A DNA stretch of 64,000 bases from Gammaproteobacteria bacterium. GTDB taxonomy: Bacteria; Pseudomonadota; Gammaproteobacteria; Burkholderiales; Burkholderiaceae_C. Location: the NCBI GenBank assembly GCA_018815325.1, contig JAHIYE010000026.1:62001-126000 (forward strand). The letters run 5' to 3'. The stretch's first letter is position 1. Every line of letters starts with the position of its first letter. Shown here in pieces: positions 53,177-62,838 of the stretch. The notes beneath the pieces are model-generated. The model had not been told where the DNA came from. It saw only the letters and a list, made by a program, of their open reading frames with translations, and ran no database searches. A program made the position numbers and the translations under genes.

Positions 53177-55023
53177 CAGAACGCCTCCTCCGGCATGTCC
53201 GCACAGGTGGGGTCTCGCGACTCAACCACCCTCAGCCAGGCGCCGATCTTGGGCAGTTCATAGTGATAGAAGTAACGGGTTGCCATGATTTTTCCCTCCC
53301 TAGAAGGAACTGATTCTGAGGCATGCGCGGCGAGCGCGACTTCCAGCCATATCCAGGCCAGCACGGTATGCCCGAAAGCCTGCATATACGGTACCGCATT
53401 GGCCAGCGCTTCTGTCGGTTTGCCGGTGGACCATGCCGCCTGTGTGGCCGCGGCGACCTGTCCCAGCGCCTTGCCAAGATCTTCGGCATGAAGGGCCAAG
53501 CCTTCGACGGCTTTGGCGCGCGCGATCGTGGCCTGCATGCGCCCGGCGAGCAGTTGCAGGCCGCGCCCGTCTTCCATCAAGACCTTGCGGCCCAGCAGAT
53601 CGAGCGCCTGGATACCGTGCGTGCCCTCGTGGATCATGTTCAGCCGGTTGTCGCGCCAGTACTGTTCGACCGGAAAATCCCGTGTATAGCCGTAGCCGCC
53701 ATGAATCTGGATGGCCAGCGAGTTGGCCTCCAGACACCATTCGCTGGGCCAGCTCTTGGCGATGGGCGTGAGCACCTCCAGCAACAACCGGGCATCATCC
53801 GCCGCCTGCGGTGCACCTGTGTGCTGCTCATCGACCAGCCGTGCGCAGTACAGCTCCAGCGCCAGCGCGCCCTCGCAATACGATTTTTGCGCCAGCAACA
53901 TGCGCTTGACATCGGCGTGCTCGATGATGCGAATCTGCGCCTGGGCCGGATCTTTGCCCCCGGGCCCCGCACGGCGAGTGCTGCCATCCAGGATCGGACG
54001 CCCCTGCGGGCGGTTCTTTGCATACTCCAGCGACGCGTAATAACCCGCCAGCCCCAGCATCACGGCAGCCGTACCGACGCCAATACGGGCTTCGTTCATC
54101 ATGTGGAACATGCAGCGCAAGCCCTCATGGGGTTTGCCGACCAGGTAGCCCACGGCACCCGCTTCGCCGTTGACGGGGAATTTGCCTTCGCCGAAATTCA
54201 GCAGGGTGTTGGTGGTGCCGCGCCAGCCCAGCTTGTGGTTCAAGCCGGCCAGTGCCACGTCATTGCGTACGCCGGTGAGCTGGCCCTGTGTGTCGACCAG
54301 TTTTTTGGGCACGATAAAAAGCGAAATGCCGCGTGTGCCGGGGATCAGCTTGCCGTTTTCATCCGGGATCTTGGCCAGTACCAGATGAATGATGTTCTCG
54401 GTCAGCTCATGTTCACCGGCCGAAATCCACATCTTGTTGCCCTTGAGGCGGTAGCGTGGCCCCAGCGGATCATCCAGGAAATCCGCACCATCCGGCAGCG
54501 CTCGGGTGCTGATGTCACTGAGCGAGGAGCCGGCCTGCGGCTCGCTCAGACACATGGTGCCGGAAAAGCGGCCTGCAAACTCGTTGCGTGCAAACACGGC
54601 CTTCTGCATCTCGGTACCGTGCACCAGCAGCAGGTTCGCATTGCCCTTGGTCAGCAGGCTCGATCCCATGCTGACCGAGGCCAGGCCAAAGAAGGCATTG
54701 GCCGCCGCCTCGATGGTGTAAGGTAGTTGCATGCCGCCCTCATCGTAGTCCTGCGCCGCACTGAGCATGCCCGACTCGGCATAAGCCCGGTTGGCATCAA
54801 AGGTGCACTGCGGCAGGATGACTTTGTCGCCATCGAAGCGGGGCTCCTCCACATCCACCGTGCGGTTGAACGGGGCGTACTTCTCACGGGCGATGCGCTC
54901 GCAGGTGTCGAGCACAGCGTCGAAGGTTTCGCGCGTGTGATCGGAAAAGCGCTCACGTTCATTGAGCGATTCGGCACCAAGCCATTGGTACAGCAGGAAA
55001 TCGAGGGTGGGTCTCAAACGCAT
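53176..55023 (-). CDS. acyl-CoA dehydrogenase, long form
   Basis: A 615-residue acyl-CoA dehydrogenase with an extra C-terminal domain, of the FadE/DmdC-like type. The FAD-binding segment is GTMCLSEPQAGSSLSDISTR, then GNKMWISAGEHEL. The catalytic Glu lies in NMIHEGTHGIQALDLLGRKV. The C-terminal domain (about 480-610) ends HYELPKIGAWL. The ATG at 55023 begins MRLRPTLDFLLY; a longer frame to 55071 is not supported. It performs the first step of beta-oxidation in this cluster. Confidence 0.94.
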   Translation of the reverse strand: MRLRPTLDFLLYQWLGAESLNERERFSDHTRETFDAVLDTCERIAREKYAPFNRTVDVEEPRFDGDKVILPQCTFDANRAYAESGMLSAAQDYDEGGMQLPYTIEAAANAFFGLASVSMGSSLLTKGNANLLLVHGTEMQKAVFARNEFAGRFSGTMCLSEPQAGSSLSDISTRALPDGADFLDDPLGPRYRLKGNKMWISAGEHELTENIIHLVLAKIPDENGKLIPGTRGISLFIVPKKLVDTQGQLTGVRNDVALAGLNHKLGWRGTTNTLLNFGEGKFPVNGEAGAVGYLVGKPHEGLRCMFHMMNEARIGVGTAAVMLGLAGYYASLEYAKNRPQGRPILDGSTRRAGPGGKDPAQAQIRIIEHADVKRMLLAQKSYCEGALALELYCARLVDEQHTGAPQAADDARLLLEVLTPIAKSWPSEWCLEANSLAIQIHGGYGYTRDFPVEQYWRDNRLNMIHEGTHGIQALDLLGRKVLMEDGRGLQLLAGRMQATIARAKAVEGLALHAEDLGKALGQVAAATQAAWSTGKPTEALANAVPYMQAFGHTVLAWIWLEVALAAHASESVPSREGKIMATRYFYHYELPKIGAWLRVVESRDPTCADMPEEAF

Positions 55024-55080
55024 GGATGACTCACAGAAGATGAGAAGAAGGCAAACCGCAGGCGCCTGCACCTGAACGGG

Positions 55081-55545
55081 TCAAGTACTCCCGGGACCGG
55101 GCGGCAATGCGGCAATCGTGCCCTGCGCGACTGCACAGAGTTTTTCCATCCCGTCCTTGACGATAAAGACATCGCATCGGCATACCGACTGGGTTTTGCC
55201 GGTGTGCACGGCATGGGAGCGTGCAATCAGCCGCTCGCCCAAGGCCGGCCGCACATAGTTGATCTTGAACTCGGAGGTCACCACCGGTACACGCATCGCC
55301 GTGCCACCGGCATAGGTTAGCGCGTTGTCAGCCGCATAACTGACCACACCGCCATGAACGAAGCCGTGCTGCTGTCGTATCGCGTCTGTTACCGGCACGT
55401 GCAATTCGCACTGTCCCGGTGAAAGCGCCTGCAACTCGGCGCCGATCAGCATGCTGAAGGGCTGGCGGCCAAGCACCTCGCGCCCCATCGCCAGAAAGGC
55501 CTCGGGTGAGACCGCTGGTGACCATGGGGCGTCAGGGCTGTTCAT
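55081..55545 (-). CDS. PaaI-type hotdog thioesterase
   Basis: A 154-residue acyl-CoA thioesterase. The catalytic stretch is QQHGFVHGGVVSYAADNALT, followed by TSEFKINYVRPALGERL. It begins MNSPDAPWS at 55545, seven bases after the thiolase stop. It resembles but is not the same as the one at 51.3 kb. It probably recycles CoA from dead-end intermediates. Confidence 0.9.
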   Translation of the reverse strand: MNSPDAPWSPAVSPEAFLAMGREVLGRQPFSMLIGAELQALSPGQCELHVPVTDAIRQQHGFVHGGVVSYAADNALTYAGGTAMRVPVVTSEFKINYVRPALGERLIARSHAVHTGKTQSVCRCDVFIVKDGMEKLCAVAQGTIAALPPGPGST

Positions 55546-55552
55546 GATGCGC

Positions 55553-56728
55553 TCAGAGCACCTCGAACACGCCTGCCGCGCCCATGCCACCACCAATGCA
55601 CATGGTGACGCAAACACGTTTGGCGCCGCGGCGTTTGCCTTCGATGAGTGCATGGCCCGTCAGGCGCTGGCCCGTGACGCCGTAGGGGTGCCCCACGGCA
55701 ATGGCGCCACCATTGACATTGAGAAGATCGCCGGGAATGCCCAGCTTGTCGCGGCAGTAAATCACCTGCACAGCAAACGCTTCGTTGAGTTCCCACAGGT
55801 CAATGTCGCTGACCTTGAGCCCCAGACGCGACAGCACCTTGGGGATGGCAAAGACCGGGCCAATGCCCATCTCGTCCGGCTCGCAACCCGCCACGGCAAA
55901 GCCGAGAAACCGGCCCAGCGGCTGAATGCCATGCTTCTCGGCCCAGGCTTCGCTGGTCAGCACGCAGGCACCGGCGCCGTCGGAGAACTGGCTGGCATTG
56001 CCGGCGGCGATCACGCCGCCAGGAATGGCGGGCTTGATGCCACTGATGCCTTCCTTGGTGGTGCCTGCGCGAATGCCTTCGTCATTGCTGACGGTGACTT
56101 CCTTGGTGCGCAGACCCATCACGGGATCAGCCACACCTGCGGTGACGGTGATGGGCGCAATCTCGGCCGAGAACTTGCCGGCAGCCAGTGCCGCTGTGGC
56201 TTTTTGCTGGCTGCTCGCACCGTACTCGTCCATCTGTTCGCGCGAGATGTTGTAGCGCTTGGCAACCTGCTCGGCAGTTTGCAGCATGTTCCAGTAGATC
56301 TCGGGCTTGATTTTTTCCAGCGCCGGATCACGCAGCATGTGAGTATTGGCCTCCTGCTGCACGCAGGAGATGCTCTCAACACCACCGGCAACATAGACTT
56401 CGCCCTCGCCTGCGATGATGCGCTGGGCTGCCAGGGCAATGGTTTGCAGACCGGAGGAACAGAACCTGTTCACGGTCATGCCAGACACCTCAACCGGGCA
56501 GCCGCCCATCAGCGCGATCTGGCGTGCAATGTTGGAGCCGGTGGCCCCTTCGGGCGTGGCGCAACCCATGATGACGTCCTCCACCGCACCGGCATCGATG
56601 CCGGCACGCTGGATGGCGTGCCGCACGGCATGGCCACCGAGGGTGGCGCCATGGGTCATGTTGAACGAACCTTTCCAGCTTTTCGCCAGGGGGGTGCGGG
56701 CGGTGCTGACAATAACGGCCTTACTCAT
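55553..56728 (-). CDS. acetyl-CoA C-acyltransferase (thiolase)
   Basis: A 391-residue FadA-type thiolase that cleaves 3-ketoacyl-CoA. The nucleophilic Cys is in [12 protein letters not shown], the His in [11 protein letters not shown] and the second Cys in [22 protein letters not shown]-type sequence ([12 protein letters not shown]) is also present. It follows the FadJ-type gene by about 30 bases and provides the last step of the cycle. Confidence 0.97.
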   Translation of the reverse strand: MSKAVIVSTARTPLAKSWKGSFNMTHGATLGGHAVRHAIQRAGIDAGAVEDVIMGCATPEGATGSNIARQIALMGGCPVEVSGMTVNRFCSSGLQTIALAAQRIIAGEGEVYVAGGVESISCVQQEANTHMLRDPALEKIKPEIYWNMLQTAEQVAKRYNISREQMDEYGASSQQKATAALAAGKFSAEIAPITVTAGVADPVMGLRTKEVTVSNDEGIRAGTTKEGISGIKPAIPGGVIAAGNASQFSDGAGACVLTSEAWAEKHGIQPLGRFLGFAVAGCEPDEMGIGPVFAIPKVLSRLGLKVSDIDLWELNEAFAVQVIYCRDKLGIPGDLLNVNGGAIAVGHPYGVTGQRLTGHALIEGKRRGAKRVCVTMCIGGGMGAAGVFEVL

Positions 56729-56758
56729 GATGTGTCTTCCTTATTCCAGATTCGTGCT

Positions 56759-58858
56759 TCAGTTGAAGTTCTTGCCTTTGGCGACCAGTTGGGCCAAGAG
56801 GGGCGCTGGCTGCCAGAACTCGGCATCGTCCAGCGGGTTGCGCGCAAAACGCTGCATGGCCTGCGCCACGTTGAACAGACCGAACTGGTCGGCATACAGC
56901 ATGGGGCCACCACGGTGGATCGGGAAGCCGTAGCCGGTGATGTAGACCATGTCGAGATCGCTGGCCTTGGAGGCAATGCCTTCTTCCAGGATGTGCGCGC
57001 CTTCGTTCACCAAAGCAAACACCAGTCGCTGCACGATTTCTTCATCCGAGATCTTGCGCGGCGTGATGCCGAGATCCTTGCGGTGCTTCTCGATCATGTC
57101 CACCACGAGCTGGCTGGGAATCGCATCGCGCTTGCCGGCCTGGTAGTCATACCAGCCTGCGCCGGTCTTCTGGCCATAACGGCCCATTTCACAAAGCAGG
57201 TCTGCGGTCTTGCTGTACTTGAGGTTTGGCTTTTCCACGTAGCGGCGCTTGCGGATGGCCCAGCCAATGTCATTACCTGCCAGGTCACCCATGCGGAACG
57301 GCCCCATCGCGAAGCCGAACTTCTCCACGGCCTTGTCCACCTGGGCGGGTGTGCACCCTTCCTCCAGCAGGAAACCAGCCTGGCGGCTGTACTGTTCGAT
57401 CATGCGATTGCCGATGAAACCATCGCATACGCCTGAAACCACCGAGGTCTTGCGGATCTTCTTGCCCAATGCCATCACGGTGGCCAGCACGTCCTTGGCC
57501 GTTTTCTCGCCGCGCACCACTTCGAGCAGCTTCATCACATTGGCCGGGCTGAAGAAGTGGGTGCCGATGACGTCCTGTGGACGCTTGGTGAACGAAGCAA
57601 TTTTGTTCACATCGAGCGTCGAGGTATTGGTAGCCAGAATCGCTCCAGGCTTCATGACCCGGTCGAGTTCCTTGAACACGGCCTCCTTGACACCCATTTC
57701 CTCAAACACGGCCTCGATCACCATGTCGGCATCTTTCAGGTCGTCATAGCTCAGCGTCGTGCTCAACAGGCTCATGCGCTGGTCATACTTGTCCTGCTTG
57801 AGCTTGCCTCGCTTGACCTGTGACTCGTAGTTCTTGCGGATGGTGGCAATGCCGCGGTCCAGTGCCTCCTGCTTCATCTCCAGCATCTTCACGGGAATAC
57901 CGGCATTGAGGAAGTTCATGGAAATGCCGCCGCCCATGGTGCCAGCGCCGATCACGGCGACGGACTTGATCTCGCGCACAGGCGTGTCGCTCGGCACATC
58001 GGGAATCTTGGAAGCCGCGCGCTCGGCCGCGAACAGGTGGCGCAAGGCCCGACACTCCGGGGTCCACATCAGGTTGATGAAAATCTCGCGCTCATACACC
58101 ATGCCGTCGTCGAACTTCTTCTTGGTGGATGCCTCGACCGCGTCCACGCACTTGGCGGGTGCCGGGAAATTCTTGGCCATGCCTTTGACCATGTTGCGGG
58201 CAAACTGGAAGTAGGCGTCGCCCAGCGGGTGTTTGCTGGGCAGGTTGCGCACCAAGGGCAGCGGGCGCACGGCAGCCACTGACTTGGCAAATGCCATCGC
58301 TTCTTCCAGCAGGGACTCGGGCGATGCAGCCATCTTGTCAAACAATTTCTGGCCTGGCAGAGAAGCCAGCAGCTCGCTCTTGACAGGTTCGCCGCTGACG
58401 ATCATGTTGAGGGCAGTCTCCACACCGAGTACACGCGGCAGACGCTGCGTACCACCTGCGCCAGGGATCAGCCCCAGTTTGACCTCGGGCAAGGCCACAT
58501 TACAGCCCGGCGCGGCGATACGGTAATGGCAACCCAGTGAAAGCTCCAGGCCACCGCCCATGCAAACACTGTGAACGGCTGCCACCACAGGCTTGGACGA
58601 GTTCTCGACGGCCAGGATGACGCTCAGAAGATTGGGTTCCTGAAGGGCCTTGGGTGTACCAAATTCCTTGATGTCGGCACCACCCGAGAAGGCCTTGCCG
58701 GCCCCGGTGATGACCACGGACTTCACCTTCTTGTTGGCGTTGGCTTTGGCCAGTCCTTTAGTGATGCCCAGGCGTGTGGCGTAACCCAGGCCGTTGACCG
58801 GCGGGTTGTTCAATGTGATCACCGCAACGCTGCCGTGTACTTTGTAGTCTGCGCTCAT
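56759..58858 (-). CDS. enoyl-CoA hydratase / 3-hydroxyacyl-CoA dehydrogenase fusion
   Basis: A 699-residue FadJ/FadB-like bifunctional enzyme. The N-terminal crotonase domain (about 1-190) has GAGKAFSGGADIKEFG, VCMGGGLELSLGCHYRIA and LPEVKLGLIPGAGGTQRLP, with both catalytic Glu residues. The dehydrogenase domain (about 290-600) has VIGAGTMGGGISMNF for NAD and GTHFFSPANVMKLLEVVRG. It is the first gene of the leftward beta-oxidation cluster. A strong promoter and an imperfect dyad lie directly upstream. No epimerase-specific features are seen. Confidence 0.97.
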   Translation of the reverse strand: MSADYKVHGSVAVITLNNPPVNGLGYATRLGITKGLAKANANKKVKSVVITGAGKAFSGGADIKEFGTPKALQEPNLLSVILAVENSSKPVVAAVHSVCMGGGLELSLGCHYRIAAPGCNVALPEVKLGLIPGAGGTQRLPRVLGVETALNMIVSGEPVKSELLASLPGQKLFDKMAASPESLLEEAMAFAKSVAAVRPLPLVRNLPSKHPLGDAYFQFARNMVKGMAKNFPAPAKCVDAVEASTKKKFDDGMVYEREIFINLMWTPECRALRHLFAAERAASKIPDVPSDTPVREIKSVAVIGAGTMGGGISMNFLNAGIPVKMLEMKQEALDRGIATIRKNYESQVKRGKLKQDKYDQRMSLLSTTLSYDDLKDADMVIEAVFEEMGVKEAVFKELDRVMKPGAILATNTSTLDVNKIASFTKRPQDVIGTHFFSPANVMKLLEVVRGEKTAKDVLATVMALGKKIRKTSVVSGVCDGFIGNRMIEQYSRQAGFLLEEGCTPAQVDKAVEKFGFAMGPFRMGDLAGNDIGWAIRKRRYVEKPNLKYSKTADLLCEMGRYGQKTGAGWYDYQAGKRDAIPSQLVVDMIEKHRKDLGITPRKISDEEIVQRLVFALVNEGAHILEEGIASKASDLDMVYITGYGFPIHRGGPMLYADQFGLFNVAQAMQRFARNPLDDAEFWQPAPLLAQLVAKGKNFN

Positions 58859-58881
58859 GCTTGTATCCTCAATGTGGAAAA

Positions 58882-58910
58882 TAGTACGGTCGTTCGATTT
58901 TTATTGTAAG
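58882..58910 (-). promoter_or_regulatory. sigma-70 promoter with imperfect dyad before the beta-oxidation cluster
   Basis: Minus strand: TTACAA (58910-58905), exact 17-bp spacer, TACTAT (58887-58882). The imperfect dyad ATCGAACGACCGTACTAT (58899-58882) lies across the spacer and -10. It resembles operators of TetR-type regulators that sense acyl-CoA. The regulator gene is not in the window. Confidence 0.55.
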
Positions 58911-58961
58911 AGCTTAATGCTGCAATGCAATGCAGTTTTTGTCACGCGAGGGACAAAACCC

Positions 58962-59684
58962 TCAGACCTCAAGCCATTCTTTGCGAATATAGCTGTCGTT
59001 GCGCAGGGTCTCGGGAGTACCCTCGAAGACAATGCGGCCATGCCCCATGACGAGGCAGCGGTCTGAAATTTTCATGGCAATCGTGAGCTTTTGCTCAATC
59101 AGCAGCACGGAGATGCCACGCTTCTTGAGTTCCTCCAGATAGTCAGCCACCAGGTTCACGATTTTCGGTGCAAGCCCCTCGGTGGGCTCGTCGATGATGA
59201 TGAGATCGGGGTCACCCATGAGGGTACGGCACAAGGTCAACATCTGTTGCTCGCCACCGGACAGAACACCTGCATCGGTATGCTGCCGCTCTTTCAGCCG
59301 CGGGAACATGCGGTACATGTCATCCAGTGACCAGCGCCCCTGCTTGCGGGTGTTCTTGACGCCCAGCAACAAGTTTTGCTGTACCGTGAGGGAGGGGAAA
59401 ATGTCACGGTTTTCCGGGACATAGCCAATGCCCAGATGGGCTACCTCATAGGCCTTCATGCCCAGGGTCTGCTGGCCCTTCCAGAGCACTGAGCCCTGCG
59501 AGTCCACCAGGCCCATGATGGCCTTGGCCGTGGTTGATCGACCAGAGCCGTTACGCCCCAGCAGTGCCACGATCTCGCCGGCCTTGACGTCAAACTGTAC
59601 GCCGTGCAGCACATGGCTCTTGCCGTAAAAAGCATGCAACTTGTCGATGCTCAGCATAAGGGAGGGTACGTCAGCCTGCTTCAT
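58962..59684 (-). CDS. livF: Liv-type ABC transporter ATPase, LivF
   Basis: A 240-residue ATP-binding subunit. The Walker A reads GRNGSGRST, with Arg in place of the usual Lys, a variant I believe occurs in other Burkholderiales LivF proteins. The signature is LSGGEQQML, and Walker B is LIIIDEPTEGLAP. The ATG overlaps the livG stop by four bases. Last gene of the livKHMGF set. It supplies energy for the uptake of a branched-chain amino acid or another carboxylate. Confidence 0.94.
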   Translation of the reverse strand: MKQADVPSLMLSIDKLHAFYGKSHVLHGVQFDVKAGEIVALLGRNGSGRSTTAKAIMGLVDSQGSVLWKGQQTLGMKAYEVAHLGIGYVPENRDIFPSLTVQQNLLLGVKNTRKQGRWSLDDMYRMFPRLKERQHTDAGVLSGGEQQMLTLCRTLMGDPDLIIIDEPTEGLAPKIVNLVADYLEELKKRGISVLLIEQKLTIAMKISDRCLVMGHGRIVFEGTPETLRNDSYIRKEWLEV

Positions 59685-60475
59685 GCATGCGCCCCCGTTT
59701 GATCATCTTCATGCGCAGCGCCCAGGTAGGCTTCCTGTACTTGTTCGTTTGCCCTGACCGCATCCGGCGTGTCAAAGGCGATGACTTCGCCATAAACCAC
59801 CACAGCAATCTTGTCGGCCAGACCGAACACCACCCCCATGTCATGCTCCACCGTCAGCAGGGTTTTGCCCTCGGTGACTTCCCGGATCAGGGTGATAAAG
59901 CGCGAGGTCTCGCTTTTGCTCATGCCAGCGGTCGGCTCATCCAGCAGGATAACGTTCGCGCCGCCTGCAATGGTGATGCCAATCTCGAGCGCGCGCTGTT
60001 CGGCATAGGTCAGGTTGATAGCCTGGACATCGCGCTTCTTGTCGAGCTTGATCATTTCCATGAGTTCGTCAGCGCGGTCATTGGCATCTTCGAGATCGGC
60101 CAGGAACTTGAAGAAGCTGTACTTGTAGCCCAGGCTCCAGAGTACGCCACAGCGCAAATTCTCGAACACGCTGAGCTTGGGAAAAATGTTGGTAATCTGG
60201 AAGCTGCGGCTCAGGCCCAGACGATTGATCTCAAAGGGCTTGAGGCCATTGAGCCGCTGGCCACTCAGCAACACATCGCCGCTGGTGGGCTCGAAACGTC
60301 CACTGATGAGATTGAACAAAGTGGATTTGCCCGCACCGTTGGGGCCGATGATGGCCACGCGCTCGCCCGGTTTGACCGCCAGGTTGATGCCACGAATGAT
60401 TTCCGTCTTGCCAAAGCTCTTGCGCAGCTCCCGCAGCTCCAGCGCATAGCTGGACTTCTCTTGCGCCTGGCTCAT
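59681..60475 (-). CDS. livG: Liv-type ABC transporter ATPase, LivG
   Basis: A 264-residue ATP-binding subunit. Walker A is GPNGAGKST, the signature segment LTYAEQRALEIG (the usual LivG form of LSGGQ) and Walker B VILLDEPTAGMS. SFQITNIFPKLSVFENL is typical of LivG. Overlaps livF and livM by four bases each, so the operon is tightly coupled. Confidence 0.95.
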   Translation of the reverse strand: MSQAQEKSSYALELRELRKSFGKTEIIRGINLAVKPGERVAIIGPNGAGKSTLFNLISGRFEPTSGDVLLSGQRLNGLKPFEINRLGLSRSFQITNIFPKLSVFENLRCGVLWSLGYKYSFFKFLADLEDANDRADELMEMIKLDKKRDVQAINLTYAEQRALEIGITIAGGANVILLDEPTAGMSKSETSRFITLIREVTEGKTLLTVEHDMGVVFGLADKIAVVVYGEVIAFDTPDAVRANEQVQEAYLGAAHEDDQTGAHA

Positions 60476-61764
60476 AGCGCCTCCCTCCGTTTGACTTCTT
60501 TCTCAATATCTTCCTGAATCACGCCCCACTCCCTGGCGAACTGGCGGCGGCAGAGTTCAAACAGGCCCAGCCCCGTGAACATCACAAACAGCGATCCAAC
60601 CCAGCTATCGATCCCTTTGGCATTGAGTACCATGCCCATGAAGGGCATCTCCGGTCCAATTGCCTGGTTGAGTTGCAGGTGGTAAACCATCTCGATCATC
60701 GCGGCTGCACCCAGCAGGACCACCAGCGAACTCACGGCCAGAGCGAGATAGCTGACCCATAACCTGCGCAGGAAACCAAAGGCCGCCACCCGCAAATTCA
60801 TCATCAACAGGCTGGCCACACCCCCAGGGGCAAACATCACCATGAAGAGGAAGATCAGACCCAGGTACAGCAGCCAGGCCTTGGTAAATTCGCTCAGCAA
60901 AATAAAGGCCAGCACCATCAGCACGCCACCAATGATGGGGCCGAAGAAGAAGGTGGCGCCACCGAGGAAGGTGAACAGCAGGTAGGCACCTGAGCGATAT
61001 CCACTCACCACCTCCGAGGTCACGATCTCGAAGTTCAATGCCGCCAGCCCACCGCCTATGCCGGCGAAGAAGGCTGCAATGATGAACGCGATGTAACGTA
61101 CCTTCTGCGTGTCATAACCCACGAACTCGACTCGCTCCGGGTTGTCGCGAACGGCATTGAGCATGCGGCCCAGCGGTGTGCGCGTGAAGGCAAACATCAG
61201 GGCCGTACAGATGATGGTGTAGATGGCGATCAGGTAGTAAAGCTGAATCTGCGGGCCGTAGCTGATACCAAACGGGCGTGCACCGGTCACGCGGTTGCCC
61301 GAAATGCCGCCCTCGCCGCCAAAGAATTCGGGGAACATCAGCGACATGGCCCAAACCAGTTCACCCACGCCCAGCGTGATCATGGCAAATGGTGTGGCGG
61401 CCTTCTTGGTAGTGACCCAGCCGAGCAGGACCGCGACCAGCATGCTGCCCAAACCTCCCGCAATCGGGATCAGGCTGACTGGCAGCGGCAGACTGCCATT
61501 GCTGATGAGATTCAAGGTGTGAATGGCCAGGAAGGAACCCATGCCGGAATACACCGCATGGCCGAAACTCAGCATGCCACCCTGCCCCAGCAGCATGTTG
61601 TAGCTCAGGCAAACAATGATGGCGATGCCCATCTGGCTCAGCATGGTGTGGCTCAGGCTGCTGGTAAACAGCAGCGGCGCCAGCGCCAGCAAAAGTGCAA
61701 ACAGGCCCCACAGCAGGTAGCGCCCCACATTGATCGGACGGAACTCGTAATATTGCTTGTGCAT
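60472..61764 (-). CDS. livM: Liv-type ABC transporter permease, LivM
   Basis: A 430-residue inner-membrane permease with about nine or ten helices. Family segments are QGGMLSFGHAVYSGMGSFLA and TPLGRMLNAVRDNPERVEFV. It is longer than typical LivM because of an extra C-terminal membrane segment and a charged tail (EWGVIQEDIEKEVKRRE). Located between livH (3-base gap) and livG (overlap). Confidence 0.94.
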   Translation of the reverse strand: MHKQYYEFRPINVGRYLLWGLFALLLALAPLLFTSSLSHTMLSQMGIAIIVCLSYNMLLGQGGMLSFGHAVYSGMGSFLAIHTLNLISNGSLPLPVSLIPIAGGLGSMLVAVLLGWVTTKKAATPFAMITLGVGELVWAMSLMFPEFFGGEGGISGNRVTGARPFGISYGPQIQLYYLIAIYTIICTALMFAFTRTPLGRMLNAVRDNPERVEFVGYDTQKVRYIAFIIAAFFAGIGGGLAALNFEIVTSEVVSGYRSGAYLLFTFLGGATFFFGPIIGGVLMVLAFILLSEFTKAWLLYLGLIFLFMVMFAPGGVASLLMMNLRVAAFGFLRRLWVSYLALAVSSLVVLLGAAAMIEMVYHLQLNQAIGPEMPFMGMVLNAKGIDSWVGSLFVMFTGLGLFELCRRQFAREWGVIQEDIEKEVKRREAL

Positions 61765-61767
61765 GGT

Positions 61768-62757
61768 TCAGCCCTCCCTCGTTCCGAGCAGGCCGCGCGG
61801 CCTGAAGATGAGCATCAGCACCAGCATGAGGTAGGGCAGTATGGGCGCCACTTGGCTGAGCTTGAGCTTCCATAGCGCATAGCCAAAGGTTTCCGGCGTG
61901 ACCATCATGCCCAGCACCTTGAAAAGACCCATGAGCGAACCATCCATGGCCACGGCAAAGGTCTGCAGCACACCGATGAGCAGCGAGGCCAGGAATGCGC
62001 CGGCCAGGGAGCCCATACCCCCCACCACCACAACAACAAAGATGACAGAGCCCACGGTCGCAGCCATACCCGGCTCGGTCACAAAGGCATTGCCGCCAAT
62101 CACGCCGGCAAGGCCTGCCAGCGCGGCACCGCCTCCAAACACGAGCATGAAGACCCGCGGCACGTTGTGCCCGAGCGCCTGTGCCATTTCCGGGTGGCTC
62201 AAGGCGGCCTGGATGATGAGGCCGATGCGTGTGCGTGTGAGCAGCAGCCAGATTGAAATCAGCATCAGCACCGCCACCAGCATCATGAAGCCGCGGTACA
62301 TCGGGAACTGGGTGCCAAACAGGGTGAACAGCGGGCCATCCAACACATCAGGCACCCGGTAGTCGACCGAACTGCGGCCCCAGACCAGTTGCACCAGCTC
62401 CAGCAGGATGTAGCTAAGCCCGAAGGTAATCAGCAACTCGGGGACATGGCCGAACTTGTGGACACGGCGCAGACAGAATCTTTCAAAGCCGGCCCCCAGC
62501 ACGCCCACCATCAGGGGGGCAAACAGCAAGGCCCACCAGAAGCCGAGCGCCTGCGTCACGGCAAAAGCAAAGTAGGCACCCAGCATGTAGAAGCTGGCGT
62601 GTGCGAAATTCAGCACGCCCATCATGCTGAAGATCAGCGTGAGTCCCGAGCTCAGCATGAACAACAGCAGGCCGTAGCTCATGCCATTGAGCAGCGAGAT
62701 GGTGAAGAACTCCAGAAAGGCAGGACTGAAACCGAGAGAAGTCAGAAACTCGAGCAT
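61768..62757 (-). CDS. livH: Liv-type ABC transporter permease, LivH
   Basis: A 329-residue permease with eight or so helices. LNGMSYGLLLFMLSSGLTLI opens the protein, followed by MGVLNFAHASFYMLGAYFAF. GGMGSLAGAFLASLLIGVLQ comes later. It pairs with LivM to form the channel. The gene is separated from livK by 81 bases that hold a terminator-like hairpin. Confidence 0.95.
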   Translation of the reverse strand: MLEFLTSLGFSPAFLEFFTISLLNGMSYGLLLFMLSSGLTLIFSMMGVLNFAHASFYMLGAYFAFAVTQALGFWWALLFAPLMVGVLGAGFERFCLRRVHKFGHVPELLITFGLSYILLELVQLVWGRSSVDYRVPDVLDGPLFTLFGTQFPMYRGFMMLVAVLMLISIWLLLTRTRIGLIIQAALSHPEMAQALGHNVPRVFMLVFGGGAALAGLAGVIGGNAFVTEPGMAATVGSVIFVVVVVGGMGSLAGAFLASLLIGVLQTFAVAMDGSLMGLFKVLGMMVTPETFGYALWKLKLSQVAPILPYLMLVLMLIFRPRGLLGTREG

Positions 62758-62785
62758 GAATCAAAGCAGTGCAAAGGGGTCAAAA

Positions 62786-62822
62786 GAAACGCCAGCGTGG
62801 CGATACCGTCAGCTGGCGTTTC
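62786..62822 (-). terminator. terminator-like hairpin between livK and livH
   Basis: GAAACGCCAGC and GCTGGCGTTTC form a perfect 11-bp stem around a 15-base loop. On the transcribed (minus) strand it is followed by a T-rich run TTTCTTTTG. It likely reduces read-through from livK into livHMGF, giving excess binding protein. Confidence 0.75.
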
Positions 62823-62838
62823 CCGGACAACGTACGAC

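Noticed and set aside
55451-57436. 661-codon frame antisense to the thiolase and FadJ-type genes
   Set aside because: It spans two well-defined genes on the other strand and lacks any domain, so it is a by-product of codon bias.
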